Positions 8,108 to 17,575 are shown, numbered from the stretch's first letter. The stretch is DNA of 49,690 bases from Allomuricauda sp. (GCF_028282265.1 NZ_JANQIH010000101.1:1-49690); one strand, 5' to 3'. Notes: generated from the sequence alone by a model not told the origin. Numbers and translations are program-made.

Positions 8108-9601
8108 ATGAGCCTAGAAAAAGGATTTCTTCGCAACAGACTCCCTCTTTCCCGCCTAAAACATAGGTACATATTTGGTATTATAATAGGCCTTTGTCTA
8201 GCATTTTCTTTCTATAGTTTACAATTCATGACTCGCGAAGCCCTTAGGTGGTTTTCGATTTCTGATGGCGATTTATGGCTTTTAACCGATTCGGAAGTTG
8301 ATTTTTATAACCTCATATTCGCTTTCATCGCCGTTATTTTTGGACAGAGCTCTTGTTTGGTTTACTGGTTTGATAGGCCAGAAAAAGTCTTCAATCTTAG
8401 AACAGGAAGACTTAGGTCTATCGTCCATGAACAGCGATTTTTTAATTGGTATTTTTTAGCTTGGTTTTCTAAGGTAGCAACGATGTACGGCTTGCTTTTT
8501 GGTATGGCAAGCTTTGGTGGTTTCTATATGATCAGAATGTATCCAAATTTTAAGTACTTGTTCATCCTTATTGTAATCGTCCTGTTTCTACAAGTATGGA
8601 ATACCCTTTTGCTAACTTACAGAAGACGGGCGTTTGTTTGGATGATTATTTCAGCAATCATTGTTTCGGCGCTTTCTTTTGGACTTTCCAGGATCAATCT
8701 TGTGAACTACAAGGCTTTGAATGAACAAGTGATTAGTCGGCGCTTAGATGTGCAGTATCATTTGCGGCTTCCAACCGCCGCTGGATATAAACAAGCCTCC
8801 TTCAGATATAGGCACCAACCCGTAGTATCTGTGGTAACCCCCAAAGAACGTACAGATAGGGTAGAATCCATACTGCTTTTGGGTAAAGAAGAATGCACCC
8901 TGGCCGAGTTAACCCGTGAAATAAAAAAACTAAAAAGCTTACTACCCCAAGAGCTTCAGATTGGGATGCCGGTTTTCTTACAGGTGGATAAACAGGTGCC
9001 CATGGCTTTTGTTCACAAAGTTGCCAAGCACCTTGCCTTGGCCGATATCCACAACTTGAGCTTCCTCGTCATCCCCGCCGATGCTGTTCATGATTCACAA
9101 TATTATATTACCTATGATCGGACGCATTTAGCTATTCTCAATCAGTCACATTTTCTCTTTGATTATGAGGTGAACCTGAAAAAGAAGGAAACCTATGCAA
9201 ACCAAATTGAGATTCAGGTTTCAAAGCAAGGTTATAGGATGAATTCATCTCAAGTGCCAAAAGAAGAACTGGCATCTGTACTGAGATCGTTACTAGAGCA
9301 TAATTTAGACTATGCAATTGCAATCAAACTTAGTGACGAGTTAACTTTCGAGACCTACTTTACGGCGATTTCTGCCATCCATGAGGCCGTTTTATATCTT
9401 AGAAACAAAGAATCCGTTGAAGTATATGGGTTATCTTTCAGGGAACTGGAGGAAAGTTTTCTGACAGATTCTCAAAAAGCTGTTTTGAATAAGTATCCCT
9501 TACGATATATTGAGATTTGGGAAGGAGAAGAGAACCTTTTCGAATATCATGTGCGTCCTGACCGTTCCTCCCCTAATTCGGAAACTGACAAATCAAAATA
9601 A
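8108..9601 (+). CDS. Membrane protein with five helices and a soluble C-terminal part resembling ExbD repeats
   Basis: The 497-residue protein has about five membrane segments in its first 195 residues (near 22-44, 66-86, 118-138, 146-165 and 173-194) and then a soluble region. That region appears to contain two copies of an ExbD/TolR-like pattern: ECTLAELTREIKKL with FLQVDKQVPMAFVHKVA, and later SSQVPKEELASVLRSLL with IAIKLSDELTFETYFTAI. In ExbD the comparable segment reads as a short strand, an LxxxL helix, another strand and a helix. This likeness is by eye only, and no function is assigned. There is no signal peptide. It sits in a patch of unrelated small genes. Confidence 0.6.
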   Translation: MSLEKGFLRNRLPLSRLKHRYIFGIIIGLCLAFSFYSLQFMTREALRWFSISDGDLWLLTDSEVDFYNLIFAFIAVIFGQSSCLVYWFDRPEKVFNLRTGRLRSIVHEQRFFNWYFLAWFSKVATMYGLLFGMASFGGFYMIRMYPNFKYLFILIVIVLFLQVWNTLLLTYRRRAFVWMIISAIIVSALSFGLSRINLVNYKALNEQVISRRLDVQYHLRLPTAAGYKQASFRYRHQPVVSVVTPKERTDRVESILLLGKEECTLAELTREIKKLKSLLPQELQIGMPVFLQVDKQVPMAFVHKVAKHLALADIHNLSFLVIPADAVHDSQYYITYDRTHLAILNQSHFLFDYEVNLKKKETYANQIEIQVSKQGYRMNSSQVPKEELASVLRSLLEHNLDYAIAIKLSDELTFETYFTAISAIHEAVLYLRNKESVEVYGLSFRELEESFLTDSQKAVLNKYPLRYIEIWEGEENLFEYHVRPDRSSPNSETDKSK

Positions 9602-9690
9602 ATATAAAAACCTTAACTACTGCAGGAAAGGGTAATTTTTACAACGCTAAGTAATTGTATGTACTTACCTTTATGAAGTTCAATAAAACG

Positions 9691-9780
9691 ATGCGTCTAC
9701 ATTGGCTAAAAAGCATAGACCTAACCAAGCTAACCGTTCCTACGCTTCATAGCCGAAACGCTAGGATAAACCAAGCATGA
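9691..9780 (+). CDS. Possible 29-residue leader peptide overlapping the next start codon
   Basis: An ATG at 9691 opens a 29-codon frame (MRLHWLKSIDLTKLTVPTLH and nine more residues). Its TGA (9778-9780) overlaps the ATG of the following gene (9777) in the form ATGA. The bases just upstream (GAAGTTCAATAAAACG) resemble the motif in front of two other starts in this area. Translational coupling is possible, but a frame this short can arise by chance. Confidence 0.25.
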   Translation: MRLHWLKSIDLTKLTVPTLHSRNARINQA

Positions 9781-10841
9781 ATATGAGCAGAATTACTAAA
9801 AAAGAATGGAAAAGAGGTGAAATCGACTTCATTGACTCTAACCCATATCCAGAAAGATATTTCACAATAATTTCCCTCGCTTTAGCCTTTGCTAGTACGA
9901 TTTTGACTGGATGGTCAGTTGTACAATCAGTACCAGGTTGGGTGATTCTAGTTAAAGATTTAACCATCTTCTTCACTCTACTTATTTTGACATTATTCTT
10001 CTTCGTCAGGTACAGAATGGTTCTCTCATCGAAGAGACAACTGAAAAAAACTCTCAGAAAAGAAATCACAAGTATGCGTGAATTAATTGCTGAACAATTC
10101 AGTGTTTATCATGACTTAATGGGACGAATAAGGACCACCATATTCCATAAAGCATCTGAAGAGATTTACCCTCATAGGTTTAATTATAAAAGTGATTCTC
10201 TAAATAAACTATTGGAAAAAACTGTTGAAAATACAGTCGACTCAATGATGGATATTTTAAAAAATCATCTAAGTATTAGGGACCCTAGAATAAATGAAAA
10301 AATATCTTTTTCCATCAAAGTTGTAGTAACAGGAGATATGGCATTATCTATTTGTAAGGATATGCCAGAAAAAGAAAAAAACTTGATTGAAAAGAATGAA
10401 AAATATGTTGTCACTCTAGATAGAGATCAAAGGGCTAAACTCAAAAAAGGCAGAGAGATACTAACAAAAGCATATGGCCTAAACACTAACACGGCTTTTA
10501 AGCGCCTTTGGAATGAAGAGACGTATTTTGTCGAGAATGACTTAAAGCAAAAATTCGACAAGGGCGAATATAAAAATGAGACCTACGAATTTTGGAAAAA
10601 ATACAATTCAACATTTGTGGTTCCTATTGTACATGTAGAGCCATCAAATCAAAAACGTACCGTGTTTGGATTTTTGACAGTTGACAGTCTAAATGAAAGT
10701 GAACATGAATTGTTTACGGCAAATGATACTCTATCCATCATGAATTTTGGAGCTGACCTTCTTGCACTAGTGATGTTGAATATTGAGTTGCTGGACAGAC
10801 TTGAAAATGCGAATGGTGGCGATTATGCTAACAAACAATAA
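9777..10841 (+). CDS. Two-helix membrane protein with a C-terminal GAF-like domain
   Basis: The 354-residue protein has two membrane helices (about residues 29-52 and 58-79), then a basic coiled-coil-like stretch (KRQLKKTLRKEITSMRELIAEQF) and a long cytosolic part. Near the C terminus, STFVVPIVHV and VFGFLTVDSLNES with the closing helix LLALVMLNIELLDRL look like the core of a GAF domain. Such proteins may sense a ligand or nucleotide, but no catalytic domain is visible. A second in-frame ATG lies at 9783. I do not recognise a named family. Confidence 0.6.
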   Translation: MNMSRITKKEWKRGEIDFIDSNPYPERYFTIISLALAFASTILTGWSVVQSVPGWVILVKDLTIFFTLLILTLFFFVRYRMVLSSKRQLKKTLRKEITSMRELIAEQFSVYHDLMGRIRTTIFHKASEEIYPHRFNYKSDSLNKLLEKTVENTVDSMMDILKNHLSIRDPRINEKISFSIKVVVTGDMALSICKDMPEKEKNLIEKNEKYVVTLDRDQRAKLKKGREILTKAYGLNTNTAFKRLWNEETYFVENDLKQKFDKGEYKNETYEFWKKYNSTFVVPIVHVEPSNQKRTVFGFLTVDSLNESEHELFTANDTLSIMNFGADLLALVMLNIELLDRLENANGGDYANKQ

Positions 10842-10972
10842 GCTCAATGAGCAGAATGGGCTATAATCAAATCTCTGCCCGAGAATGTAACTTTAAAATC
10901 AAATTGAAAGGATATAGCTCACTGAACTTATTTGGACGTTAAAAGTTCAAAAAAAACGATTGATAAGCTCTA

Positions 10973-12079
10973 CTACTCTGATAAATAAATTTTTGAAATA
11001 TTGTCAACCAAATCATGGGTCATAACTCCGGACAAGTTGACAAGCAAGACTACGGCTAAATTGTCCTTCGGATAAATTCCAAAGGCGGCTCGTCCACCTC
11101 CAATGGGTAAAACGGCTGGGTTTTTTTCCCTCTTTACAATTGGCCATCCTAGACCATATGCATTGAGAATACCTCCAAATTCGCCATACTCTCCATTATT
11201 TAGCTTGACGGGCTCCCACATAAGTTCCACATTATGTTTGTTCTTCAAGAACTTGCCAGTCTGTAGGGCAATGATCCATTTTGCAAGCTCCTGAGCGGAA
11301 CTGAACGCTCCTGCATCGGCCCTGAGCATCGTTGGAAACTCTTCACTTATTTCCAATAGTTCATTGCCAAGAACATAGTCCCCAACCTTCTTGTCGAAAT
11401 AATAATAGGAATAGGTAGGGCTTTTATTTTCTACGACATCAAATGAATTCCCGAATGTAGCATATGGCATTTCTGCAACGTCAAACTGTTCTTGTTCAAT
11501 GAACTTTTCAAATGGGCAATCGCAGTATTTTTCAATCATTTTCTGCACCAATAAATAATTGGTGGCGTTGTAGTTGAATTTTTCACCAGCTTCAAATTGC
11601 AGTGGCATTTTTTGAACTAAAATCCAAGCATGTTCCTGTCCTTTTCCCCCAATCAGATCTCCACTAACAGGGTCTTCTATATCTGGAAGTCCCGAGGTAT
11701 GACTGAGTAATTGCTTTATTGTGATTTGCCCCCAACTATTGGGGAGCCCTTTTATGTGTCTTGAAATGGGGTCGGCGATATTCATTTTATTCTTTTCTAC
11801 CAATTGCATGACTGCGGTGGCAGCAAAAACTTTGGCTATTGAGTTGATTGAAAAAATGGTTTTTTCATTTGTATTTACTGAAAATGGAATATTGGCGTAT
11901 CCACGGCTCTCGGAAAAAATGATTTCATTGTTTTTGATTACAGCGACTTGTAGGCCAGGGATTTTCTGCTCATTCATTTCCTTTTGGAGGTAGTCGGATA
12001 GAATCTTGCCCTTATCTTGGGATAGACACCGACTTTGAAATTGAAAGAGAATAATGATTAGAAGAAAGATTTTTTTCAT
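10973..12079 (-). CDS. Secreted serine hydrolase, class C beta-lactamase/S12 family
   Basis: The 368-residue protein has a Sec signal peptide (to about residue 21). The S12 nucleophile motif is SIAK (Ser80, Lys83) in TIFSINSIAKVF. The second motif is YNATNYLL, where the usual Tyr-x-Asn is Tyr-Asn-Ala; related YNxTNY forms are, as I recall, common in Bacteroidota hydrolases. IKQLLSHTSGLPD is a strong family landmark, and a glycine-rich GGGR near the C terminus fits the KTG/HxG position. It could be an esterase, D-aminopeptidase or penicillin-binding hydrolase; beta-lactam resistance should not be assumed. It is the only minus-strand gene in this patch. Confidence 0.85.
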   Translation of the reverse strand: MKKIFLLIIILFQFQSRCLSQDKGKILSDYLQKEMNEQKIPGLQVAVIKNNEIIFSESRGYANIPFSVNTNEKTIFSINSIAKVFAATAVMQLVEKNKMNIADPISRHIKGLPNSWGQITIKQLLSHTSGLPDIEDPVSGDLIGGKGQEHAWILVQKMPLQFEAGEKFNYNATNYLLVQKMIEKYCDCPFEKFIEQEQFDVAEMPYATFGNSFDVVENKSPTYSYYYFDKKVGDYVLGNELLEISEEFPTMLRADAGAFSSAQELAKWIIALQTGKFLKNKHNVELMWEPVKLNNGEYGEFGGILNAYGLGWPIVKREKNPAVLPIGGGRAAFGIYPKDNLAVVLLVNLSGVMTHDLVDNISKIYLSE

Positions 12080-12162
12080 ATTTCTACTTTAGGCCTAAAT
12101 ACAGGACGATTGACAAATTGAATTGTTACAGTATATTTAGATATAGAAAGTTCAAAAAAGGG

Positions 12163-12495
12163 ATGAGAAGAAACATTATATTGTTTTCATTAGGATTGAT
12201 TCCTTTCTCCTCTTGTAATAGTGAAGATGATGAACAACCAGCTGTAAATTTTACCATATTTTTTGAAACCATATGCGAGGAGACATTTTCAACACTTTGT
12301 GTTTCGCAGGAGGAATTCATCAGAATTAGAGAAATTTTTGAAGACAATCAAAATGGCGATAATTTGGATTGCCTTCCCATAATCGTAACAGATTTGGAAG
12401 GAACTGTTCATGAAGGGTTTTTAAGGGGATTTAGTTCTACCCCAGAGGATCTTCCATGTGTTCAAGAGCTAGATATTCAATTGGATTCAAGATAA
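12163..12495 (+). CDS. Small lipoprotein, unknown
   Basis: The start at 12163 is chosen over an upstream ATG (12118) because MRRNIILFSLGLIPFSSC is then a proper lipoprotein signal (lipobox PFSSC). The mature part is about 90 residues, acidic, with four further cysteines (CEETFSTLC, CLPI, CVQEL) that may form disulfides. No family is recognised. It is 15 bp upstream of a beta-barrel gene. The bases before the start (AAAGTTCAAAAAAGGG) are nearly the same as those before the next gene. Confidence 0.6.
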   Translation: MRRNIILFSLGLIPFSSCNSEDDEQPAVNFTIFFETICEETFSTLCVSQEEFIRIREIFEDNQNGDNLDCLPIIVTDLEGTVHEGFLRGFSSTPEDLPCVQELDIQLDSR

Positions 12496-12510
12496 AAGTT
12501 CAAATAAAGG

Positions 12511-13398
12511 ATGAGCTTCAACCAGAAGATTTTATCGATAATTGTAGTTTGCTGTTTCGTTTTTATCCATAGAGGCTCAGCGCAAACCCGGGAGCCTTTT
12601 GCACTTGATTATACCATTATACCAGACAGCGAAAATATTGGATTTAAAAGACTTCATGTAAAGGGCAGTATACCAACCAAACTAAAAGGCGAAGGGCATT
12701 TTTTAATCCACTTTTTTGAGTCCGAGCATATAACCATCACTTTCAACCGGGACTATGGAATTGATATAGTCCCTTTAGAAAATCTCCATACAATCACATA
12801 CGGTTTGGCCTACAGAAGAGCCCTTAAAAATGATTGGGATCTTACCGCTTCGGTTTCTCCCGTTATAGCCTCAAATCTTGGTTTCGGAGGCTTGAGTAAT
12901 GAAGATTTGTTTATCAATGGTGCTCTGAGTTTTCGAAAAAAGTATAAAGAAAAAAATGCTTCCCTAAGCTTTGGGGGTATATTTAACGCTGCTACAGGTA
13001 TACCTTTCCCAATACCCTTTTTGAGCTACCAAAAAACCATTAATCCAAAAATTACTTACGTTCTGGGAATCCCTGACAGTAGATTTATCTACAGATTGGA
13101 CAACAAAAACACCATTTCCTTGTATGCTTTCTTCGATGGTTACTTTGTTAATATACAACAACCGATTTTGGTTGAAGGAGCGAATAATGCCGAAAGCATT
13201 TCACTTTTCGCAGCAGGAATTGGTCTTAATTACAGAAGGAAAATCTTTGGAAACCTCATAGGTTTTGCCAGTGTTGGGGATTTACTTACCATTGACTCAA
13301 GACTATTGGATGCCAATAGGGATGAAGTGTTAAATTTTGAGAAAAACAGCAGCTTATATATCCGTTTCGGTCTACTTCTGGGATTAGGAAAAAAGTAA
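12511..13398 (+). CDS. Probable outer-membrane beta-barrel protein (DUF6268-like)
   Basis: The 295-residue protein has a Sec signal (to about residue 25, RGSAQ) and alternating hydrophobic strands typical of a barrel: DWDLTASVSPVIAS, NASLSFGGIFNA, NTISLYAFFDGYFV and LYIRFGLLLGLGKK. The final strand ends near the C terminus, as expected for an outer-membrane protein. The likeness to DUF6268 proteins is from memory and unverified. It forms a pair with the preceding lipoprotein gene. Substrate and role are unknown. Confidence 0.6.
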   Translation: MSFNQKILSIIVVCCFVFIHRGSAQTREPFALDYTIIPDSENIGFKRLHVKGSIPTKLKGEGHFLIHFFESEHITITFNRDYGIDIVPLENLHTITYGLAYRRALKNDWDLTASVSPVIASNLGFGGLSNEDLFINGALSFRKKYKEKNASLSFGGIFNAATGIPFPIPFLSYQKTINPKITYVLGIPDSRFIYRLDNKNTISLYAFFDGYFVNIQQPILVEGANNAESISLFAAGIGLNYRRKIFGNLIGFASVGDLLTIDSRLLDANRDEVLNFEKNSSLYIRFGLLLGLGKK

Positions 13399-13904
13399 GA
13401 AAACTTCTGAAATCAAAATATATTCTTTTAATTTCTGTGAAAACAGCTTATTTGGCGTAAGGTGGATAAGCTGATCGCATGCCAAGATGGTCTTGTAAAA
13501 GGTTTAATATCAAAACTTCTAAAAAAGACCAAAAATGGGACTAATAACTTCAGAGAAGATTCAATTCAGAAGGTTGTTCTCTAAAACGGCCGATTTTTAG
13601 TTCAACATAAATCAAATCTTCTGCTGGACAACCAACTAACAAAAATTCACTCTTTACAAATTCCGATTCACTAAGGCTTTTAAAACAAACCCCATCTTAG
13701 TTGAACTTAGCAATGTACTCTATGCGCTATGTAAGAATTATATTGTAAATACACCCATAACCTAGATTTGTGTACCGTTCAGCCATACAAGAAGTCCGGA
13801 CATTATGTTCTTTATCGAAAAATTCCTGAATAGTTACAGTTCATCGAAAACTCCTGGATTAAGACCATTAATTTTACGTACTTGACTATTCCAAGTCTTT
13901 TTAG
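13399..13904. other. 506-bp intergenic region
   Basis: No convincing gene is seen on either strand. TAGATTTG at 13763-13770 matches the TAnnTTTG -7 consensus and could drive the gene at 13905, with a leader of about 130 nt; the -33 element is poor. I found no strong terminator after the barrel gene. Confidence 0.4.
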
Positions 13905-14249
13905 ATGTTCCAGTCCAAGATTCTACTTCTATGCAGTATCACCTTTTTGTTGCACCTGACCACGGCTAACGCCCAACGCATCACATCAAATTTAGCAGAG
14001 GGTTTTAAGTATGTTTCCGTTCGTGGTCCAAAGACGATTTTTTATATGCTGGAAGACCAACGCTATGCGATTGTCACCGATGGCATACCCCTAGAAAGTC
14101 TTGATTATAAAGTTGAAAAAGGGATACTGACCATCCATTTACCAGAGTATGGCCATAAAGCAAAAAAAAGTTTGGTTCTTTTATATCCAGAGGGCAACCA
14201 GGTTCCCAAAGTTATCCACCCCTTTGGAAATGTACTGGTGCGATTGTAA
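13905..14249 (+). CDS. Secreted small protein, unknown
   Basis: A 114-residue protein with a clear Sec signal (MFQSKILLLCSITFLLHLTTANAQ). The mature part is about 90 residues and mostly beta, ending LTIHLPEYGHKAKKSLVLLYPE and then IHPFGNVLVRL. The phrase GILTIHLPE recalls the C-terminal beta domain of GH29 fucosidases, but no catalytic domain is present, and the likeness is weak. It stands alone, convergent with the GH78-like gene. Confidence 0.5.
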   Translation: MFQSKILLLCSITFLLHLTTANAQRITSNLAEGFKYVSVRGPKTIFYMLEDQRYAIVTDGIPLESLDYKVEKGILTIHLPEYGHKAKKSLVLLYPEGNQVPKVIHPFGNVLVRL

Positions 14250-14422
14250 TCGTTTTAGTAGAATTCTAAATGTGATGACCGGTGTATAATTGGATGTTGG
14301 AATTGACACGGATCATTTTCCGTAAAAAATCCTAAACAATACGTTAGCAGGAATCTTTCTAGTATCTTAAAGTGAACTTTTAGTCAAAAAAGGCATATAA
14401 ATTAAAAGACTACGGTAGAGCT

Positions 14423-16258
14423 TTACTCGGTATATATAAGGATACTATTTAAGCCGCTTTTAAGATGTAATTCACCTGTTGATTTGACAATCTTTTCATT
14501 GAATTCAACAGCAAAAATCCCTTTTGGAAGTATAAAGGTTCCTTTCATATTTGCGGGTAGTGTAACTTCAAATACCTGTTCCGAATCACTTTTTCTATAA
14601 TTGCAAACAATACTGCCCCTACTTGTTGGTAATTTGATCTCGGCATACTGCAAATCAACTAGTTGGGGTTTAATTTGAACTGACTTAAAACCTGGTTCGG
14701 TGGGTGTAATTCCCCATAGTCTTCTCCCAATAATATTCGTTGGTGCAGTTCCCCAAGCATGGTTCCAATCCAAATTGGGCTTGTATGCAGGGTCCCAAGC
14801 TTCCAGCGTCATTGTAGACCCTATTTTAATCATATTATACCAACTACGGTCATGTTTTGCGGTGAGTAAAGCTAAAGCATATGAAGCTTCTTCAACATTA
14901 AACAAAGCTTCCAAAAGATATTGTGCACCATAAACGCTGCAGGCCATACCCCTACTTTTAATAAAAGTCACTACGGTTTTTTTGTGCTCTTCCGGAACCA
15001 GACCAAAGGCCAATGGAAACATATTTGCATGCAATGAGGCATGCTCTGTACCTTCGCCATCAGTATATATACCCCTATTTTTGTCCAGTAATTTGGTATT
15101 GAATGTTCTCTTTATCTTTTCGGCTTTAGTATTCCAAAAAACAACTTCCTCATTTTTATCTAAGTGTCGAGCAATTTTGGACATCAAGACCAAGTTCCGG
15201 TAGTAAAATGCATTTACCACAGTATTTATAGGAACCATTTGGTATCCATCACGTTCTCCAGCTTCGTTTTTCAGTTTCCACCTCGTATCTTGTTGCCCAG
15301 GTGGCCAATCAACTATATCCCTTATTCTTGTTTCTGGATTTTTAAAGCCCAATTTTGAAACAAAGGCTTGATTCATTTTTTTGGATTTGGAACTAATCAA
15401 TCCATCTTCACGTTCCAAGTCAAAGAGTGTTCTTCGTTTTAATGCTTCATAATTCCCAGCTAACATTTGAATATCCCCGCTATACATAAAATCATGATAA
15501 AATAAGAGTACAGTGTGCAAAAGCCACTCCGTGGGCCAAGTGGGATTATCTAAAAAATATTGGTTTGTTCGCTTGCCAATGGAATATTCGTTATCTAAGC
15601 AATAATGGCCCAACTGATTGATATATGCATCCGCTTCGTAAGGTAAACGTTCCCTATCGCCGTCCACATAAAACCCTGTAAAACTTGTTGCTTTTATGGT
15701 ATGCTTACACAAATCCCAAACAGCATCCAGTACAGTGTTTGAAGAAGAGAAATAACTGGCTTCATCGTTAAACTCATAATGAAATGCTTTTTGAAAGATT
15801 TCAATATCGGTTATGGGAATTTGTAGATTCTCAATTTCAAGATACCTGAAAGGCATAATAACCCCAAAAGATCTTGGTAGTTGTATCGCAGGTGGACTTG
15901 TATTTTTCTTATTTGCCGGTAATGACAGAACGATAGGCGTATTGGGCTGGCTGACCACTAAGTTGGTTTTTTGATATCGTATGCTTCCCCCCGGGTTTCT
16001 GTCTATAGTATGGAGCGCAGCAAGTTTTTCCCCTAAATGAAGGATTAATGAATCATTCTGGGCGACTTTGCTAAGTAGTTGAACCGTTCCAAAAAAGGAC
16101 TTTCCAAAATCAACAAAATAATGCCCTTCTCCTTTTTGTATAACATCAACAGGTGCGTTTAAAACTGTTTGAAATGCTTTTTCAGGAATATCAAAATAGT
16201 CTTGCCCTTGACTCTTTACAAAGAAAAGCAGGATTAATACGCAAGTGATATTTTTCAT
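14423..16258 (-). CDS. GH78-like alpha-L-rhamnosidase
   Basis: The 611-residue protein has a Sec signal (to about residue 19). A beta-sandwich part is followed by an (alpha/alpha)6 barrel. Landmarks of GH78 are VDGDRERLPYEADAYI (about 199-214, the Asp/Glu cluster that holds the acid), and TMTLEAWDPAYKPNLDWNHAWG with WGITPTEPGFKSVQIKP near the C terminus, where the second catalytic Glu sits. The family releases alpha-L-rhamnose. It is the last gene of the uronate operon, 11 bp after the TRAP permease gene. Rhamnose joined to glucuronate is a common pairing in plant and algal glycans, so it may trim imported or periplasmic uronate-rhamnose oligosaccharides. Confidence 0.8.
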   Translation of the reverse strand: MKNITCVLILLFFVKSQGQDYFDIPEKAFQTVLNAPVDVIQKGEGHYFVDFGKSFFGTVQLLSKVAQNDSLILHLGEKLAALHTIDRNPGGSIRYQKTNLVVSQPNTPIVLSLPANKKNTSPPAIQLPRSFGVIMPFRYLEIENLQIPITDIEIFQKAFHYEFNDEASYFSSSNTVLDAVWDLCKHTIKATSFTGFYVDGDRERLPYEADAYINQLGHYCLDNEYSIGKRTNQYFLDNPTWPTEWLLHTVLLFYHDFMYSGDIQMLAGNYEALKRRTLFDLEREDGLISSKSKKMNQAFVSKLGFKNPETRIRDIVDWPPGQQDTRWKLKNEAGERDGYQMVPINTVVNAFYYRNLVLMSKIARHLDKNEEVVFWNTKAEKIKRTFNTKLLDKNRGIYTDGEGTEHASLHANMFPLAFGLVPEEHKKTVVTFIKSRGMACSVYGAQYLLEALFNVEEASYALALLTAKHDRSWYNMIKIGSTMTLEAWDPAYKPNLDWNHAWGTAPTNIIGRRLWGITPTEPGFKSVQIKPQLVDLQYAEIKLPTSRGSIVCNYRKSDSEQVFEVTLPANMKGTFILPKGIFAVEFNEKIVKSTGELHLKSGLNSILIYTE

Positions 16259-16269
16259 AATCCATACGA

Positions 16270-17574
16270 TTACAAACCAAATAGTTTTGGTAAAATCATA
16301 GTGATTTCTGGTATGTAGAGGATTAAAAGCAATACAAAAATCATTATGGCCAAAAATGGCAGCAAGGGTTTAACAACTTGAGAAACGGAGATATTGGCAA
16401 CACCGCTTCCTACAAAGAGAATTGTGCCAACCGGCGGGGTACACAGGCCGATACAAAGGTTCAATACCAGTACAATACCAAAATGCACTGGATCCATTCC
16501 CAATTCCATTACGACAGGTAGAAAAATAGGAGTGAAAATAAGTACTGCGGGGGTTATATCCATAAATGTCCCCACCAGCAGCAATACGATATTAATCACT
16601 AGGAAAATAACAAATTTATTGCTGAATTGGTCCAAGAGGAAATTACTCATCAGTTCTGGAATACCTTCAAACGAAAACAACCACGACATCGCCATCGAAG
16701 TACATATTAAGAACATCACCACTGCTGTGGTCTTTGAACTGGTAAGCAAAATAGAGGAAAAGTCTTTGACTTTTATATCACCATAAATCAATGCTAAAAC
16801 TGCAGCATATAAAACAGCAATAACAGAAGCTTCGGTTGCGGTAAAAATCCCTGCTACGATGCCTCCAACTACAATTACCAATAACAATAGACTAAAAAAA
16901 GCTTTTCTAAAAAAGGTCCATATCTGTTTAAAGGGCAAGGGATCCCCTTTTGAAAAATCTCTTCTAATAGCCACAAAAGCAATATAACCCATCAGCGCTA
17001 TGCCCAATAAGATTCCGGGCAAATACCCCGCTATGAATAAAGCTGCGACGGAAGCCAGGCCTCCGCTAGCCAATGCATACACAATTAAAATATTACTTGG
17101 AGGTATCAGCAAACCTGTAGTGGATGAGGTTATGTTTACCGAAGCACTAAATTCCCTTGGAAAACCTTCCTCTTCCATTCTATCCGTCATTATACTTCCT
17201 ATGGCTGATGTTGCTGCAATTGCAGAACCCGAAATGGCGCCAAAAAGCATTGATGCCAAAACATTGACGTAGGCGAGGCCACCGGGCAAACTTACGACTA
17301 GGGATTTGGCAAAATTAATAAGACGAGTGGCTATTCCGCCACGTTTCATAATCTCTCCTGCCAATACAAAAAACGGAATTGCTAATAGGGCAAAATTATC
17401 GATACCCGTGGTCATTCGTTGGGCAATAGTGGTAATACCGGGCAATCTGTCTATGTTCAATAGCAGGCACAGCGTAGTGGATATGCCAATACTATAGGCA
17501 ACGGGAACTTTTAAGAGCAAAAGCATAAAGAAGCTTACGAATAACACCAAAATACTCAGCAGTTCAATACTCAT
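16270..17574 (-). CDS. dctM: TRAP transporter large permease (DctM)
   Basis: The 434-residue protein has about twelve membrane segments and the DctM-family features GAISGSAIAATSAIGSIM and NLCIGLCTPPVGTILFVGSG. It forms the sodium-driven channel of a tripartite periplasmic transporter. One base separates it from DctQ, so translation is probably coupled. Next to UxaC, UxuA and the reductase, the cargo is most likely glucuronate or another hexuronate. Confidence 0.93.
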   Translation of the reverse strand: MSIELLSILVLFVSFFMLLLLKVPVAYSIGISTTLCLLLNIDRLPGITTIAQRMTTGIDNFALLAIPFFVLAGEIMKRGGIATRLINFAKSLVVSLPGGLAYVNVLASMLFGAISGSAIAATSAIGSIMTDRMEEEGFPREFSASVNITSSTTGLLIPPSNILIVYALASGGLASVAALFIAGYLPGILLGIALMGYIAFVAIRRDFSKGDPLPFKQIWTFFRKAFFSLLLLVIVVGGIVAGIFTATEASVIAVLYAAVLALIYGDIKVKDFSSILLTSSKTTAVVMFLICTSMAMSWLFSFEGIPELMSNFLLDQFSNKFVIFLVINIVLLLVGTFMDITPAVLIFTPIFLPVVMELGMDPVHFGIVLVLNLCIGLCTPPVGTILFVGSGVANISVSQVVKPLLPFLAIMIFVLLLILYIPEITMILPKLFGL

Positions 17575-17575
17575 A

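Noticed and set aside
10973-12079. Antibiotic resistance beta-lactamase
   Set aside because: The SxxK family includes many esterases and peptidases, and the second motif is YNATNY rather than a standard class C form.
8033-12515. Integron cassette array
   Set aside because: The repeated motif does not have the paired core sites of attC, no integrase is present, and one gene is in the opposite direction.
7825-13398. Anti-phage defence island
   Set aside because: No nuclease, NTPase, cyclase, reverse transcriptase or toxin domain was recognised in these genes.
13905-14249. Remnant of a GH29 fucosidase C-terminal domain
   Set aside because: The likeness is limited to GILTIHLPE, and the frame has its own signal peptide and no catalytic remnants upstream.
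14302-14325. ACGGA/TCCGT hairpin as terminator of the GH78 operon
   Set aside because: Five-bp stem, and the T-run lies before rather than after it on the minus strand.
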